Shown in pieces: positions 27,511 through 36,515 of a DNA stretch of 53,745 nucleotides. Source of the stretch: Opitutales bacterium. Lineage in GTDB: Bacteria > Verrucomicrobiota > Verrucomicrobiia > Opitutales > JAFGAQ01. Where the stretch lies: NCBI GenBank assembly GCA_022361075.1, contig JAKSBQ010000244.1:1-53745 (forward strand), given 5' to 3'. Both the position numbers and the translations under genes were made by a program. The notes under the pieces were generated by a model. It was not told where the DNA came from, did no database searches, and was given only the letters and a program-made list of their open reading frames with translations. Position 1 is the first letter of the stretch. Each line of letters opens with the position of its first letter.

Positions 27511-27544
27511 CCCTTACTGAATTTCTCATTTTTTGTATTTCTTG

Positions 27545-28507
27545 ATGAATATTGTAATTACATTTTCTACCTTACTGCTGGTCAGTTGTTCCATTCTTTC
27601 GGAAGACAAAGTTGCTACCTTAGCGGATCCAACAATTTACAAATATGAAGGAGATTATTATCTCTTCGGTACTGAAACTCCTCCACAAGTGGGTTTTAGA
27701 ATCTACTCTTCTGATAATCTTGAGGATTGGTATGTTCCTGAAACTGCCTATGAGGGGGGTTATGTATTGAAAAAGGAAACTCAGACCTATGGGAGCAGAG
27801 GTTTTTGGGCTCCACAGATATTTGAATATAAAGGCAAGACAGGTATCGCGTATACGGCCAATGAACGAATCGCAATTGCTTTTGCCGAAAGTCCTTTGGG
27901 TCCATTTCTCCAACAAGATGTTCGATCGCTAAACAATGATTTGCTGCAAATAGACCCATTTCTCTTTTTTGAAGAGGATGGGAAAATCTACCTTTATCAT
28001 GTTCGTTTAAGGAAAGGAAATCACATCTACGTAGCTGAGATGGAAGAAAATCTAAGCGGTATCAATAAAGAGACCTTAACCCATTGCATATCTGCTGAAA
28101 AAAATACATGGGAAGACACCCAAACTTATCCGAGTGTTCCAGTGATTGAAGGCCCGACCCTCATCAAACACAAAGGAATCTACTATTTATTCTATTCTGC
28201 GAATCACTTCATGAGTGCAGATTATGCCGTCGGGTATGCTACTGCTCCCTCGCCTACTGGTCCATGGACACGCTACGAAGGTAACCCAATTATACACAGA
28301 GAGCACCTCGATATCAACGGAACCGGTCATGGGGATGTTTTGATAGATGGTGATGATATGTATTATGTATTCCACACTCACGCGTCAGACGAGGAGGTTA
28401 GGCCAAGACATACGATGTTGGTGAAGATGAGATTTGAGGAAACTGAATCCAGTGTAGATAAAGTCGTTGTTGATTACGAATCGGCGGTCTATTTGAAGAA
28501 AAACTAA
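27545..28507 (+). CDS. GH43 family lipoprotein glycosidase of cassette 1
   Basis: I place the start at the ATG at 27545 (320 residues), which gives a compact lipoprotein signal with L-L-V-S-C (Cys15); the in-frame TTG upstream adds nothing. The five-bladed propeller shows the GH43 triad: base D28 in T-L-A-D-P-T, D137 in L-Q-I-D-P-F, and acid E202 in P-V-I-E-G-P-T. GH43 enzymes are inverting alpha-L-arabinofuranosidases, beta-xylosidases or galactosidases; the subfamily cannot be set by eye. It follows the receptor gene as in cassette 2. A decayed paralogue is at 52759-53364. Confidence 0.9.
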   Translation: MNIVITFSTLLLVSCSILSEDKVATLADPTIYKYEGDYYLFGTETPPQVGFRIYSSDNLEDWYVPETAYEGGYVLKKETQTYGSRGFWAPQIFEYKGKTGIAYTANERIAIAFAESPLGPFLQQDVRSLNNDLLQIDPFLFFEEDGKIYLYHVRLRKGNHIYVAEMEENLSGINKETLTHCISAEKNTWEDTQTYPSVPVIEGPTLIKHKGIYYLFYSANHFMSADYAVGYATAPSPTGPWTRYEGNPIIHREHLDINGTGHGDVLIDGDDMYYVFHTHASDEEVRPRHTMLVKMRFEETESSVDKVVVDYESAVYLKKN

Positions 28508-28552
28508 GCAGAGCTCCGCCAGCTGGTGTGATGTTTGGTTTTTCTCATTTAA

Positions 28553-28850
28553 AACCCAACTCGTCATCATCATGGCGGATGTGTACCTACGGCGATCTGC
28601 TGCCCTACGGTGGCGTGAATGTGAAGACCCCAACATGGATTGCTTGACCGATGAGGGAATGACTTTTGATCAAGCTCACGTTTCTATGGCGATGTGTATT
28701 CCATGTCGTGCATCTCTTCACACTGGGTGATACCTATCGGCTGCGTAATGAAGCCGATCCGTCGTAGATGAACCATTGGCCGGCACCGAAGTTCAAGCCA
28801 AACATCGTTTATTCCATATTCTCTCCAGTAATTTCAATATGCTAAGGTGA
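28553..28850 (+). pseudogene. Decayed sulfatase, N-terminal remnant
   Basis: Across two frames the region reads VIIMAD, then GDLLPYGGVNVKTP, then (after a +1 shift) P-N-M-D-C-L-T-D-E-G-M-T-F-D-Q-A-H-V-S, and MAMCIPCRASLHTG-stop. This is the sulfatase pattern with the formylglycine motif altered to C-I-P-C-R (28695-28709). Further on, N-H-W-P-A-P-K-F-K-P-N-I-V-Y resembles the following sulfatase core, after more stops. At least two frameshifts and several stops mean it is not functional. Confidence 0.75.
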
Positions 28851-28982
28851 TCTGGACGCTTTTGGTGTGCTTTAGGAGTTATTGCGCGAATTATTGCTTC
28901 AAATAATCAAAACTCTTTTGGCTAATGGTGAGGGTTCAAGTGTTGTAGTGATATAACCGACTATTAATGTAGTATCGAACTC

Positions 28983-29519
28983 GTGAAAAAATCAGACAGA
29001 GCGTATTCCAAATGGTTCGTGGATGAAGTCTATCCGCATGAGAATGCGCTCAAGGCATGGATTGATTCGAGATTTAGTGGAGTTTGCGACTCCAGTGATG
29101 TGGTTCAGGAAGCTTTTGTAAAAATCTTAGAAGCACGAAAAAGAGGGCCGATTGTGAACCCGAGAGCGTTTTTGTTCATCACAGCTCGGAATTTAGTGCT
29201 AAATCATATCCGACATTTTAAATACGAGCGACCTCCCGGGATAAGAGAGGTAGACGAGTTCAGCATCGCTGATGAATTGAGGACACCTCTGGAGAAGGTC
29301 GTTTACAGTGAGGAAATCGATTTGTTAAAGGAGGCGATTAAGTCGCTTCCAGAGAAATGTCGTGAAGTCGTGACTTTGAGGAAAGTCTACGGCTTGTCCA
29401 TTTTAGAAACGGCTGAATTTCTTGCTGTTTCCCGTCACACGGTGGAAACCCAATCCGCGATCGGATTGAAGAAATGCATGAGATATTTTGAGCAAAGAGG
29501 CTATCAGGTAAGGGGATAA
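28983..29519 (+). CDS. ECF sigma factor of cassette 2 (FecI-like)
   Basis: This 178-residue protein starts with GTG, giving M-K-K-S-D-R-A-Y-S-K-W-F. Region 2 contains DSSDVVQEAFVKIL and region 4 contains LPEKCREVVTLRKVYGLS followed by ETAEFLAVSRHTVETQ. It is closely related to the sigma factors at 21606 and 42607 but has its own recognition helix (AVSRHTVETQSAIG), so the three may read different promoters. The stop is 1 bp before the FecR start. Confidence 0.92.
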   Translation: MKKSDRAYSKWFVDEVYPHENALKAWIDSRFSGVCDSSDVVQEAFVKILEARKRGPIVNPRAFLFITARNLVLNHIRHFKYERPPGIREVDEFSIADELRTPLEKVVYSEEIDLLKEAIKSLPEKCREVVTLRKVYGLSILETAEFLAVSRHTVETQSAIGLKKCMRYFEQRGYQVRG

Positions 29520-29520
29520 T

Positions 29521-30588
29521 ATGAAAAACAACGAAAAGAGAGACCCTATGCTTTCTGAGATTGAAGCTGAAGCTGCCGCTTGGGTGATTCGTCATGAGCG
29601 TGGTTTGACGGCTGACGAGCAGGATAGGCTCAACGAGTGGTTGACGAGTGATCCTGAGCACCGTCGGGTTTATAAAAATTATAACCTCGGGTGGAGTGAT
29701 TTGGACCGCTTGGTAGGACTGCAGGCATCATACAGTGCTCCTATCGATCCAGGATTGTTGTCAGGTAAAGAGCATTCCCGGTCAAAGATCTACCGATTTG
29801 AGAATATTGTGAAGGTGGTTGTGCCGCTGGTAGCTTGCTTGTTGCTGTGTGTTGCGCTGCTGAACCGCAAGCCAGAAGTCGAGCCCATTAAGTTTGATAC
29901 TACGGTGAAAACCCATCAAATGGAGCGCATTCGCAACGAAACTTTGGAAGACGGCTCTAAAATCGAGTTCAATTGGGATGCACTTGCCGAAGTGGAGTAC
30001 ACCAGTGATATGCGCTTGGTTCGATTGATTAAAGGTGAGGCCAACTTTGTCGTACAAAAGGACATCGAGCGTCCCTTCATTGTCGACGTAGATGGAGTCA
30101 GAGTCAAAGCGGTTGGAACTGAGTTTAATGTGAAGCGGGGAGAAAATCAGCTGGATGTTATTGTGACAGAAGGACTCGTGGTACTCGAAAATGTGCGAGC
30201 TTCAGAAAGTGAAGATGGATTTAGCGAAGAAGCCCTGTTGAAGGAGAATTTTAAAGCAGTGATCGACTTCGAAGGAGAAGAGCCATCCCTGGAAGTGACA
30301 GTCTTGGAAAACCAAGAAGTGGAAGAAGCGCTTTTTTGGAAACCAAAACTGATCCATTTCGAGAACGTGACATTGGATGTCATCGTTGATGAATTCAACA
30401 AAAGGAACATCCAAAAGATCGTTTTAGCAGACCCGAGTTTGAAGCACATCCAGCTCAATAGCGTCTTCTGGTCAGACAACATCGCTGGGTTTGTTCGTTT
30501 ACTGGAGTCCACTTTCCAAATTCAGGCGTCATTTGATGACGAAGGTCAGATATTCCTAAGCCGGATTGTCGAAACACCTGTTTTTTAG
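29521..30588 (+). CDS. FecR-type sigma regulator of cassette 2
   Basis: This 355-residue protein has an N-terminal DUF4880-like region (about 14-60), a TM helix (about 96-114, VKVVVPLVACLLLCVALL), and a FecR domain with LEDGSKIEFNWDALAEVEY, KGEANFVV and VDGVRVKAVGTEFNVK. The DUF4974/STN-like C-terminus (about 283-350) has FENVTLDVIVDEFNKRNI. It should hold or activate the adjacent sigma factor depending on the state of the receptor. The order and spacing are the same as in cassettes 1 and 3. Confidence 0.92.
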   Translation: MKNNEKRDPMLSEIEAEAAAWVIRHERGLTADEQDRLNEWLTSDPEHRRVYKNYNLGWSDLDRLVGLQASYSAPIDPGLLSGKEHSRSKIYRFENIVKVVVPLVACLLLCVALLNRKPEVEPIKFDTTVKTHQMERIRNETLEDGSKIEFNWDALAEVEYTSDMRLVRLIKGEANFVVQKDIERPFIVDVDGVRVKAVGTEFNVKRGENQLDVIVTEGLVVLENVRASESEDGFSEEALLKENFKAVIDFEGEEPSLEVTVLENQEVEEALFWKPKLIHFENVTLDVIVDEFNKRNIQKIVLADPSLKHIQLNSVFWSDNIAGFVRLLESTFQIQASFDDEGQIFLSRIVETPVF

Positions 30589-30593
30589 TTCGA

Positions 30594-30938
30594 ATGCATT
30601 ACCCCAAAACTTTTTCCCTATTGAAATCTAAATTGAGTGTCGGAGTGGTTGTGTCACTCTTTATTGGAGGTCTAATGATGGCAGCTTTAGTTTCCTGTAA
30701 AAGTAGTGATTCGATTCACTTCGACATTCCGAAAGGTAACGCAAGCCAGACGCTTTTGATCTATGCAGAGCAGTCGAAGACCGAGATCATGTTCGATCTC
30801 AAAAAACCAATCATCACCAAAGCCGCCAAAGGTAAAATGGATAAGCTCGAGGCACTGGAAATGATGATTAAAGGTACACCGTTAATCTATGAAATCGATG
30901 TAGAATCTGGAGCCATCGGAGTCATGGAAAGCATGTAG
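30594..30938 (+). CDS. Stand-alone STN-domain lipoprotein of cassette 2
   Basis: This 114-residue protein has a long hydrophobic signal ending A-A-L-V-S-C (Cys35, followed by Lys) and one STN domain: FDIPKGNASQTLLIYAEQSK, EIMFDLKKPI, GKMDKLEALEMMIKGTP. It lies 5 bp after fecR and 40 bp before the receptor gene. FDIPKG is nearly the same as FEIPKG in the STN of the adjacent receptor, which points to origin by duplication of the receptor head. The role is as proposed for the 23225 homologue. Confidence 0.88.
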   Translation: MHYPKTFSLLKSKLSVGVVVSLFIGGLMMAALVSCKSSDSIHFDIPKGNASQTLLIYAEQSKTEIMFDLKKPIITKAAKGKMDKLEALEMMIKGTPLIYEIDVESGAIGVMESM

Positions 30939-30978
30939 AAGTTGAATCACCCCAAGTATTCGTAATCCCAGAGCACTG

Positions 30979-33900
30979 ATGACCTTTTTTTTAGACAGAA
31001 AAAGACTATTTCTGTTTGGCTACATTTGTTTGACCGTTTTTGGAATTCAGGGACTCAAAGCTGATGAAAAAATTCGTTTTGAAATTCCGAAAGGTGATGC
31101 CACCCAGTCTTTTACCAAGTTTGCGATGCAATCTGGTAGTAGCCTTTTCTACACTCCCGACATCGTGGAAGGCATTCAAATTGAAGAATTGAGAGGCATG
31201 TTTGGAGTTCAGGAAGCGTTGAGCCTGTTACTGAAGGATACTCCACTGGAATTTATTAAGGATGTTGAGACGGGCGCATTTGCAATAGTTCGTTCCAAAA
31301 AACTTTCCACGAACCCTGCGGGCGGCCACCCGAAAGGTTCAGCAAAAACAAACCCGAAACAACACCGAGAGGAAACTATGAATAAGAAAAAAACGTTTCT
31401 TGGCAAGCTACTAAGCAGCTTGGCAGGAATTGTCGTGGTGACAAATACTTCACCATTATCAGCCCAGAATGAGGACTTCGCAGACGAGGATGTCTATGAG
31501 CTTTCTCCCTTTGTCATCGCTGAAAGCGAAAACGTTGGCTATCTAGCTACTAGTACACTTGCAGGGACCCGGATCAAGACCAACCTAGCCGACGTCGGAT
31601 CAGCTATATCGGTTTTAACTCCAGAAGTCTTCGCAGATACCGGAGCAACGGATGCCGAGTCCATATTACCCTACAGTTTGAATGTGGAGGTCGCAGGTGT
31701 TCAGGGTAATTTTGCGAACCCTGGGAATGCCGGTGGAAGCCGATTGCGTGCGAATAGTACCGCGAGAAACAGTCAGGCTGGCACACGCGTAAGAGGTTTA
31801 TCAAGTGCTCTGTTGGCGAGGGGATTGTTCCGAACAGACATTCCTTTCGATAGTTATAATACGTCGGCTGTTACGATTAATCGCGGTCCGAATTCGCTGT
31901 TGTTTGGAGCGACCACACCTGGCGGTGTGATCGACCAATCGTTGAATCAGGCTCAATTCGGCAAAGATTTCGGAAAGTTTGAAATCCGAATTGGGGAACG
32001 AAAAAGCCACCGAGAGGTTTTGGATTACAACAAAGTGATCGTGAAGAATCGATTGGCTGTGAGGCTGGCCCTTTTGAACGATGATATCCAATATCAACAA
32101 AGCCCGACTTATAAACGTGACCAACGAGCCTACGTCACAGCGACTGCTATTCTTCATGAAGGATCCGACGGTGGAATACTAGGTCGCACTAAGTTGCGAG
32201 CCAATTTTGAAAATGGGAAGGTGGAATCTAATCCTCCCAAGATTACTCCTCCAGGTGATGCTTTGACCGATTGGTTTGAAGTTCCTGACCGTGATTTGCA
32301 GCAATATACCGGAACTGTTTTTCCGGATTACGTAGACAACTTCATACCCAAGCAGACTATCGATAATCGTCTAGGAACTATGTCGATCAACGACGCAACG
32401 CTACCTATGTCGCAGCCTTTCTTCATCAACATGTCGATTTACTATCACCAACCTAACCTCGAATCGCCAAGTATGGGGGTCTCTGGACTGGAATATGTTG
32501 GAGGTATGCCTGCTCGTACTTTGTGGCGTGGTGTATTAGGCAAGGGTAGGGTCGATACATGGGGCACTTATCCTTTTTTTGGTGGAATCCCCGGGGATTT
32601 TGCACCGGGATTTACGGTCCCTGTGATTATGGATCGAAATGTTTTTGATAATCAAAACATGGCGATTACGGGAACTTTGGGATATCGTAACTACGACTTT
32701 GACGCTCAAAATATCGCGCTTGAGCAAGAATTATTCGACGGAAAAGCGGGAATTGAAATCGCTTATGACCGACAAAGTTACGAGAACAATTACTACGATC
32801 CCTTTAGTGGCGCCGGTCATGGAGGTAACTCTTTTAGAGGTTATGATATCCGGATCGATCTAATGGAGTATTTGCCCAACGATATGCCTAATCCCAATCT
32901 GGGACGTGCCTACATGGTGGATTTTAATACACCTCATTACGCTGAAAAATCGGATCGTGAAAGCAAACGTGCCACTGCGTTTTATGACCTGGACTTCACC
33001 GAAAACGAAGGCTTTAGCCGATGGTTTGGACGTCATGTGTTCACCGGTTTCTACAGTCATAGCACAGTGGACTCTGAAAGGCGTGATATACGGAACAAAT
33101 GGATCGATGTTCCTGGGTCTCCTTGGGAGGTTCAGACGCTCGTCAATGACCGACTTAACGGGGAAAGGCGTAATGTGCCTATCATGGCATATCTGAGTGA
33201 TGTTTTGCTTGGGCCGGAGATTCAGAGCATGTCCGATATACGGATAAACAACTACATGACGTTTTCTGCGCCTCAGCCTGGAGATAGGGTAGTGAACCAC
33301 TTCCATTCGTTTTTCAATACACCCGCTGCTACCGATGGACCTGCAGTTCCATTGGAAGAGGGTGAATTTGAAGTTTACAGGAGTTTGTTCGGTGGAAATG
33401 CCGTCAGACAGGTTTTTGAAGGTAAAGCGCTCAGTTGGCAGTCATTTCTTTTTGACGGGAATCTGGTTGGATTGATTGGCTGGCGTGATGATCGGTTCAA
33501 GACTGTCGAAAATATCAGTTTGACAAATTTCGTAAATGAAACTCCAGATGCATTTGCTGACGGATTGCTTGAAAGCGGTGAATATGATGGAAGGCGTATC
33601 CGTATTGCGGATGAGGACAATCCTGATCATGCGGAGCAAGTGTCAAGTGTGAGCAACGAAACGCTTACATGGAGTTTGGTGGGGCATGTTCCTGAGGAAT
33701 TGTTGAAATTACCTTATGGAGCGAATCTTAGTTTCCACTACAACGAATCGGAGACTTTTGTTCCTACGCGAGCTCGACGTGACTTTAACGGCAACGTGTT
33801 AGGTCCTGAAACAGGAGAAACAAAGGAATATGGATTTACCGTTCAACTCTTCGAAAAGAAGCTTTCTGTTCGTGTGAATTTCTTCGAGTTATCTCAAAAC

Positions 33901-34848
33901 AACGCTACTGCGACAGGAGGCCCAGGTGCTCCTTCAAACACTGGATGGTTCCGATTCTGGAAGGATGCTGAGTTAACAGGAATACCTTTTGAAGAAGCAT
34001 TGATGACAGGCTTGGATTCACGCCCGGTGTTGACTCCCGATATCACCAGTTACGAAGAAATGTATCAAGCCTTCCTCAATGTGATGCCACAGACGCAGCG
34101 GGACTTGTTTAATATTCGATTTGGCCCAGATGGACGTACAGTCTTAGCGGATCCTAATCCTGGCCAAACAGTCACCACAAACGCTATATCCGAAGGAATA
34201 GAGATTGATGTGGTCGGAAACATTACGGATAACTGGAGAGTAATGTTCAATTGGGGCCAGCAGGAGACCGTAACCGCGGATTCGGCTCCAGTAGCTGGAG
34301 AATATGTATTGGCTGTTGCTGAAAACCTTAAAACTTCAGGGTTGGACGTTGTCACCTTTGTGCCCTCTCTGTTTGAGTATAACCCACTTGGAAGACTTTG
34401 GAACGAGCAGGTGAATAGCTTGAACGCATTAAGAGCAAGAGACGGAACCGTTTCTCTGGAACAAAGAAAGCATCGTGTAAATCTGCTTTCGACTTACAGC
34501 TTCTTGAGTGATTCCAGGCTGAATGGATTAACTATAGGAGGCGCAATTCGCTGGCAAAGTGCCGTGGCTACAGGTTATGAAACTGAAGTGAATGAAGGCG
34601 TGGTAACTCCAATTATATCCAAACCCTTCTGGGGACCGGAAGAGCTGAACGGAGATGTTTGGGTCAGTTACGAAAGACCTCTCAAAATCTTCAACCGAGA
34701 CGTAGACTGGAAGATTCAACTTAATGTTCGGAACGCAATTGGAAGTGATGACTACATACCTGTCGTGACGAACCCCAATGGCGAAGTCGCTGTGGTGCGT
34801 AATCCTCCCACACAAGAGTGGTTCCTCACCAATACCATCTCTTTTTAA
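30979..34848 (+). CDS. STN-containing TonB-dependent receptor of cassette 2
   Basis: This 1289-residue protein has a signal peptide (about 1-28), an STN domain (about 30-105, FEIPKGDATQSFTKFAMQSG) and a linker ending KTNPKQHREET. An internal signal-like segment starts at Met134 (nt 31378), here preceded by a good ribosome-binding sequence, GAGAGGA at 31367-31373, 4 bp before the ATG. Then come D-V-Y-E-L-S-P-F-V-I, the plug, and a barrel ending E-W-F-L-T-N-T-I-S-F. It is closely related to the cassette 1 receptor, with nearly identical patches in the internal signal and plug. It imports a glycan ligand and signals to its FecR (family inference). Confidence 0.95.
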   Translation: MTFFLDRKRLFLFGYICLTVFGIQGLKADEKIRFEIPKGDATQSFTKFAMQSGSSLFYTPDIVEGIQIEELRGMFGVQEALSLLLKDTPLEFIKDVETGAFAIVRSKKLSTNPAGGHPKGSAKTNPKQHREETMNKKKTFLGKLLSSLAGIVVVTNTSPLSAQNEDFADEDVYELSPFVIAESENVGYLATSTLAGTRIKTNLADVGSAISVLTPEVFADTGATDAESILPYSLNVEVAGVQGNFANPGNAGGSRLRANSTARNSQAGTRVRGLSSALLARGLFRTDIPFDSYNTSAVTINRGPNSLLFGATTPGGVIDQSLNQAQFGKDFGKFEIRIGERKSHREVLDYNKVIVKNRLAVRLALLNDDIQYQQSPTYKRDQRAYVTATAILHEGSDGGILGRTKLRANFENGKVESNPPKITPPGDALTDWFEVPDRDLQQYTGTVFPDYVDNFIPKQTIDNRLGTMSINDATLPMSQPFFINMSIYYHQPNLESPSMGVSGLEYVGGMPARTLWRGVLGKGRVDTWGTYPFFGGIPGDFAPGFTVPVIMDRNVFDNQNMAITGTLGYRNYDFDAQNIALEQELFDGKAGIEIAYDRQSYENNYYDPFSGAGHGGNSFRGYDIRIDLMEYLPNDMPNPNLGRAYMVDFNTPHYAEKSDRESKRATAFYDLDFTENEGFSRWFGRHVFTGFYSHSTVDSERRDIRNKWIDVPGSPWEVQTLVNDRLNGERRNVPIMAYLSDVLLGPEIQSMSDIRINNYMTFSAPQPGDRVVNHFHSFFNTPAATDGPAVPLEEGEFEVYRSLFGGNAVRQVFEGKALSWQSFLFDGNLVGLIGWRDDRFKTVENISLTNFVNETPDAFADGLLESGEYDGRRIRIADEDNPDHAEQVSSVSNETLTWSLVGHVPEELLKLPYGANLSFHYNESETFVPTRARRDFNGNVLGPETGETKEYGFTVQLFEKKLSVRVNFFELSQNNATATGGPGAPSNTGWFRFWKDAELTGIPFEEALMTGLDSRPVLTPDITSYEEMYQAFLNVMPQTQRDLFNIRFGPDGRTVLADPNPGQTVTTNAISEGIEIDVVGNITDNWRVMFNWGQQETVTADSAPVAGEYVLAVAENLKTSGLDVVTFVPSLFEYNPLGRLWNEQVNSLNALRARDGTVSLEQRKHRVNLLSTYSFLSDSRLNGLTIGGAIRWQSAVATGYETEVNEGVVTPIISKPFWGPEELNGDVWVSYERPLKIFNRDVDWKIQLNVRNAIGSDDYIPVVTNPNGEVAVVRNPPTQEWFLTNTISF

Positions 34849-34880
34849 TACATTAATTACTTAGGGTATATATTAATGTA
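34849..34880 (+). other. Conserved post-receptor element, copy 2
   Basis: This copy has perfect 9-bp ends, TACATTAAT and ATTAATGTA, around the TTACTTAGGGT core, directly after the receptor stop. It is the best-preserved hairpin of the three copies. Confidence 0.8.
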
Positions 34881-34912
34881 ATGGGGGGTGTTTGTTCACT
34901 CTCACTCCCCAG

Positions 34913-34952
34913 GCTGTGCGAGAGGGTAAAGGTCCTCTTGCACGGTTGTTTT
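34913..34952 (+). terminator. Terminator after the cassette 2 receptor
   Basis: GTGCGAGAGG pairs with CCTCTTGCAC (one G-U pair), followed by GGTTGTTTTTATTTT. A second small G-rich/C-rich stem precedes it. Confidence 0.75.
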
Positions 34953-34991
34953 TATTTTATTATGCTTTCATAAGCCAGATACTTAGACGGA

Positions 34992-36116
34992 ATGAAAAAA
35001 CTAATACCAATATCTATAATTTGCTTAGGTTTCACATTACAAACGATTTTCAGTGATAGCACTGAAGAGCAGGCTGATGCTGCAAACAATATCATATTGG
35101 CCCAAAACCCGCTAGACGTAGCACTTGGAGATCCTTATGTTCTACTAGCTTCTGATGGCACTTATTACATGTATGGCACTGACGAAACGAAGAGTATTAT
35201 CGGTTTTGGGGCATACTCATCACCAGATCTCAAGAGTTGGAAATTTGAAGGGCAAGTTTATGAAGGTGCGGTTAAGGATTCGTGGACTGTAAAGAATTTT
35301 TGGGCTCCTGAAGTCTATGAGAAAGATGAGAAATTTTACATGTTTTTTAGTGCCGACTGGAAGGAGAATCCTAATGACGAATTGGAAAATTTTCGCATTG
35401 GTGTTGCAGTATCCGACAGTCCAACTGGTCCATTTAGGGATCTGACGGATAGACCTTTGTTTGATCCGGGTTATCCCATCATTGATGCTAATATTTTTGA
35501 GCATGATAGTAGAATTTACCTCTATTATTCGCGCTGTTGCTATAAGAATCCCGTGGAAAGTGAAATAGCTGACTGGGCTCGTGATCAGGATCTCTTTGAA
35601 GAAATTGAGGAAAGCTGGGTCTATGGAGTGGAGATCTCTGATGATTTTACGCAAACAGTTGGCGAACCTGTTTTATTGTTGCGGCCACCTTTGAAAATGG
35701 ATGATCGGCAGGCGGAGTGGGAGAGTAGATCTGTAACTTCTGGTGAAGTGAACAGAAGATGGACTGAGGGTTCGTTTCTATTTAAAAGTGGGGATAAATT
35801 TTATATGATGTATTCCGCTAACTACTTCGGTGGAAAGAATTATGCCGTGGGTTATGCCATTGCCGACCACCCGTTGGGTCCTTTCACGAAGTCAACGAAT
35901 AATCCGGTGCTCCAAAAAAACCTAGAACAGGGCGGTGTTGTTTCAGGCACTGGGCACAACAGTATCACTTGGTCTAGAGATGGCAAAGAGATGTTTTGTG
36001 TGTATCATGGTCGCACGAAGGAGACTGGGCGTAAGCGTTTGGTATTCATAGATCGTATGCGCGTCGATGTTGATGGAAACTTGATAGTCGAAGGTCCGAC
36101 AGTTGGAGTGCGCTGA
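34992..36116 (+). CDS. Secreted GH43 family glycosidase of cassette 2
   Basis: This 374-residue protein has a signal peptide (about 1-21). The GH43 active-site set is base D47 in A-L-G-D-P-Y, D165 in Y-P-I-I-D-A-N, and acid E259 in R-W-T-E-G-S. It belongs to a different GH43 subgroup from the 27545 protein: it is longer, with a 190-250 insertion rich in acidic residues. Likely activities are alpha-L-arabinofuranosidase or beta-xylosidase. It repeats the receptor-then-GH43 order of cassette 1. Confidence 0.9.
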   Translation: MKKLIPISIICLGFTLQTIFSDSTEEQADAANNIILAQNPLDVALGDPYVLLASDGTYYMYGTDETKSIIGFGAYSSPDLKSWKFEGQVYEGAVKDSWTVKNFWAPEVYEKDEKFYMFFSADWKENPNDELENFRIGVAVSDSPTGPFRDLTDRPLFDPGYPIIDANIFEHDSRIYLYYSRCCYKNPVESEIADWARDQDLFEEIEESWVYGVEISDDFTQTVGEPVLLLRPPLKMDDRQAEWESRSVTSGEVNRRWTEGSFLFKSGDKFYMMYSANYFGGKNYAVGYAIADHPLGPFTKSTNNPVLQKNLEQGGVVSGTGHNSITWSRDGKEMFCVYHGRTKETGRKRLVFIDRMRVDVDGNLIVEGPTVGVR

Positions 36117-36184
36117 CTCATTCCTCAGTTTTCTTTTTCGGTTCTGTGCGGGGCGCAGCCGATGATGAAATCGTTTTTCCAAAA

Positions 36185-36249
36185 TTGGATAATCCATACT
36201 TGGGAGGTGATGAGTTGAACGGAGATGTTTAGTTAAGATACAAACAAAA
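36185..36249 (+). pseudogene. Fragment of a TonB receptor 3' end
   Basis: The frame reads L-D-N-P-Y-L-G-G-D-E-L-N-G-D-V-stop-L-R-Y-K-Q-N. The cassette 3 receptor has LDNPYWGDDELNGDVWLSYK at the same place, so the stop replaces Trp. Nucleotide identity across the DELNGDV segment is nearly complete. It is a relic of a fourth receptor of this family. Confidence 0.85.
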
Positions 36250-36252
36250 CAG

Positions 36253-36402
36253 CTCTTTGACCTTAATGAGGATATTGGCGAAACTCGAAACATCGCAGAT
36301 CAACATCCTGAAGTGGTTCAGGAATTAACTGAATTGGTTTTTAAATGGAATGAAACTCTGCCAATGGATGTTGGTGATCCTCGCTACAAAACAGGTAACT
36401 AA
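36253..36402 (+). pseudogene. Fragment of a sulfatase C-terminus
   Basis: The frame reads L-F-D-L-N-E-D-I-G-E-T-R-N-I-A-D-Q-H-P-E, then VVQELTELVFKWNETLP and a TAA at 36400. This is the standard sulfatase C-terminal pattern (LYDL..D..E..NLA...P). It has no upstream catalytic part and is joined out of frame to the receptor fragment just before it. Confidence 0.8.
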
Positions 36403-36515
36403 GACGTAAGAGTGTTACTAAAGAATTTCTATTTGCGGGGCAGACGATGTAGCGGGCCTTCTCATTTCATTCGTGAATGTGGTTCAAAACTAACGCATTT
36501 CACGTTACACATGAC

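Noticed and set aside
27533-27544. TTG start for the cassette 1 GH43
   Set aside because: The ATG 12 bases downstream gives a normal lipoprotein signal; the extra four residues have no support.
28508-28552. Terminator after the cassette 1 GH43
   Set aside because: Only short, weak complementarity near GCTCCGCCAGCTGG and no T-run.
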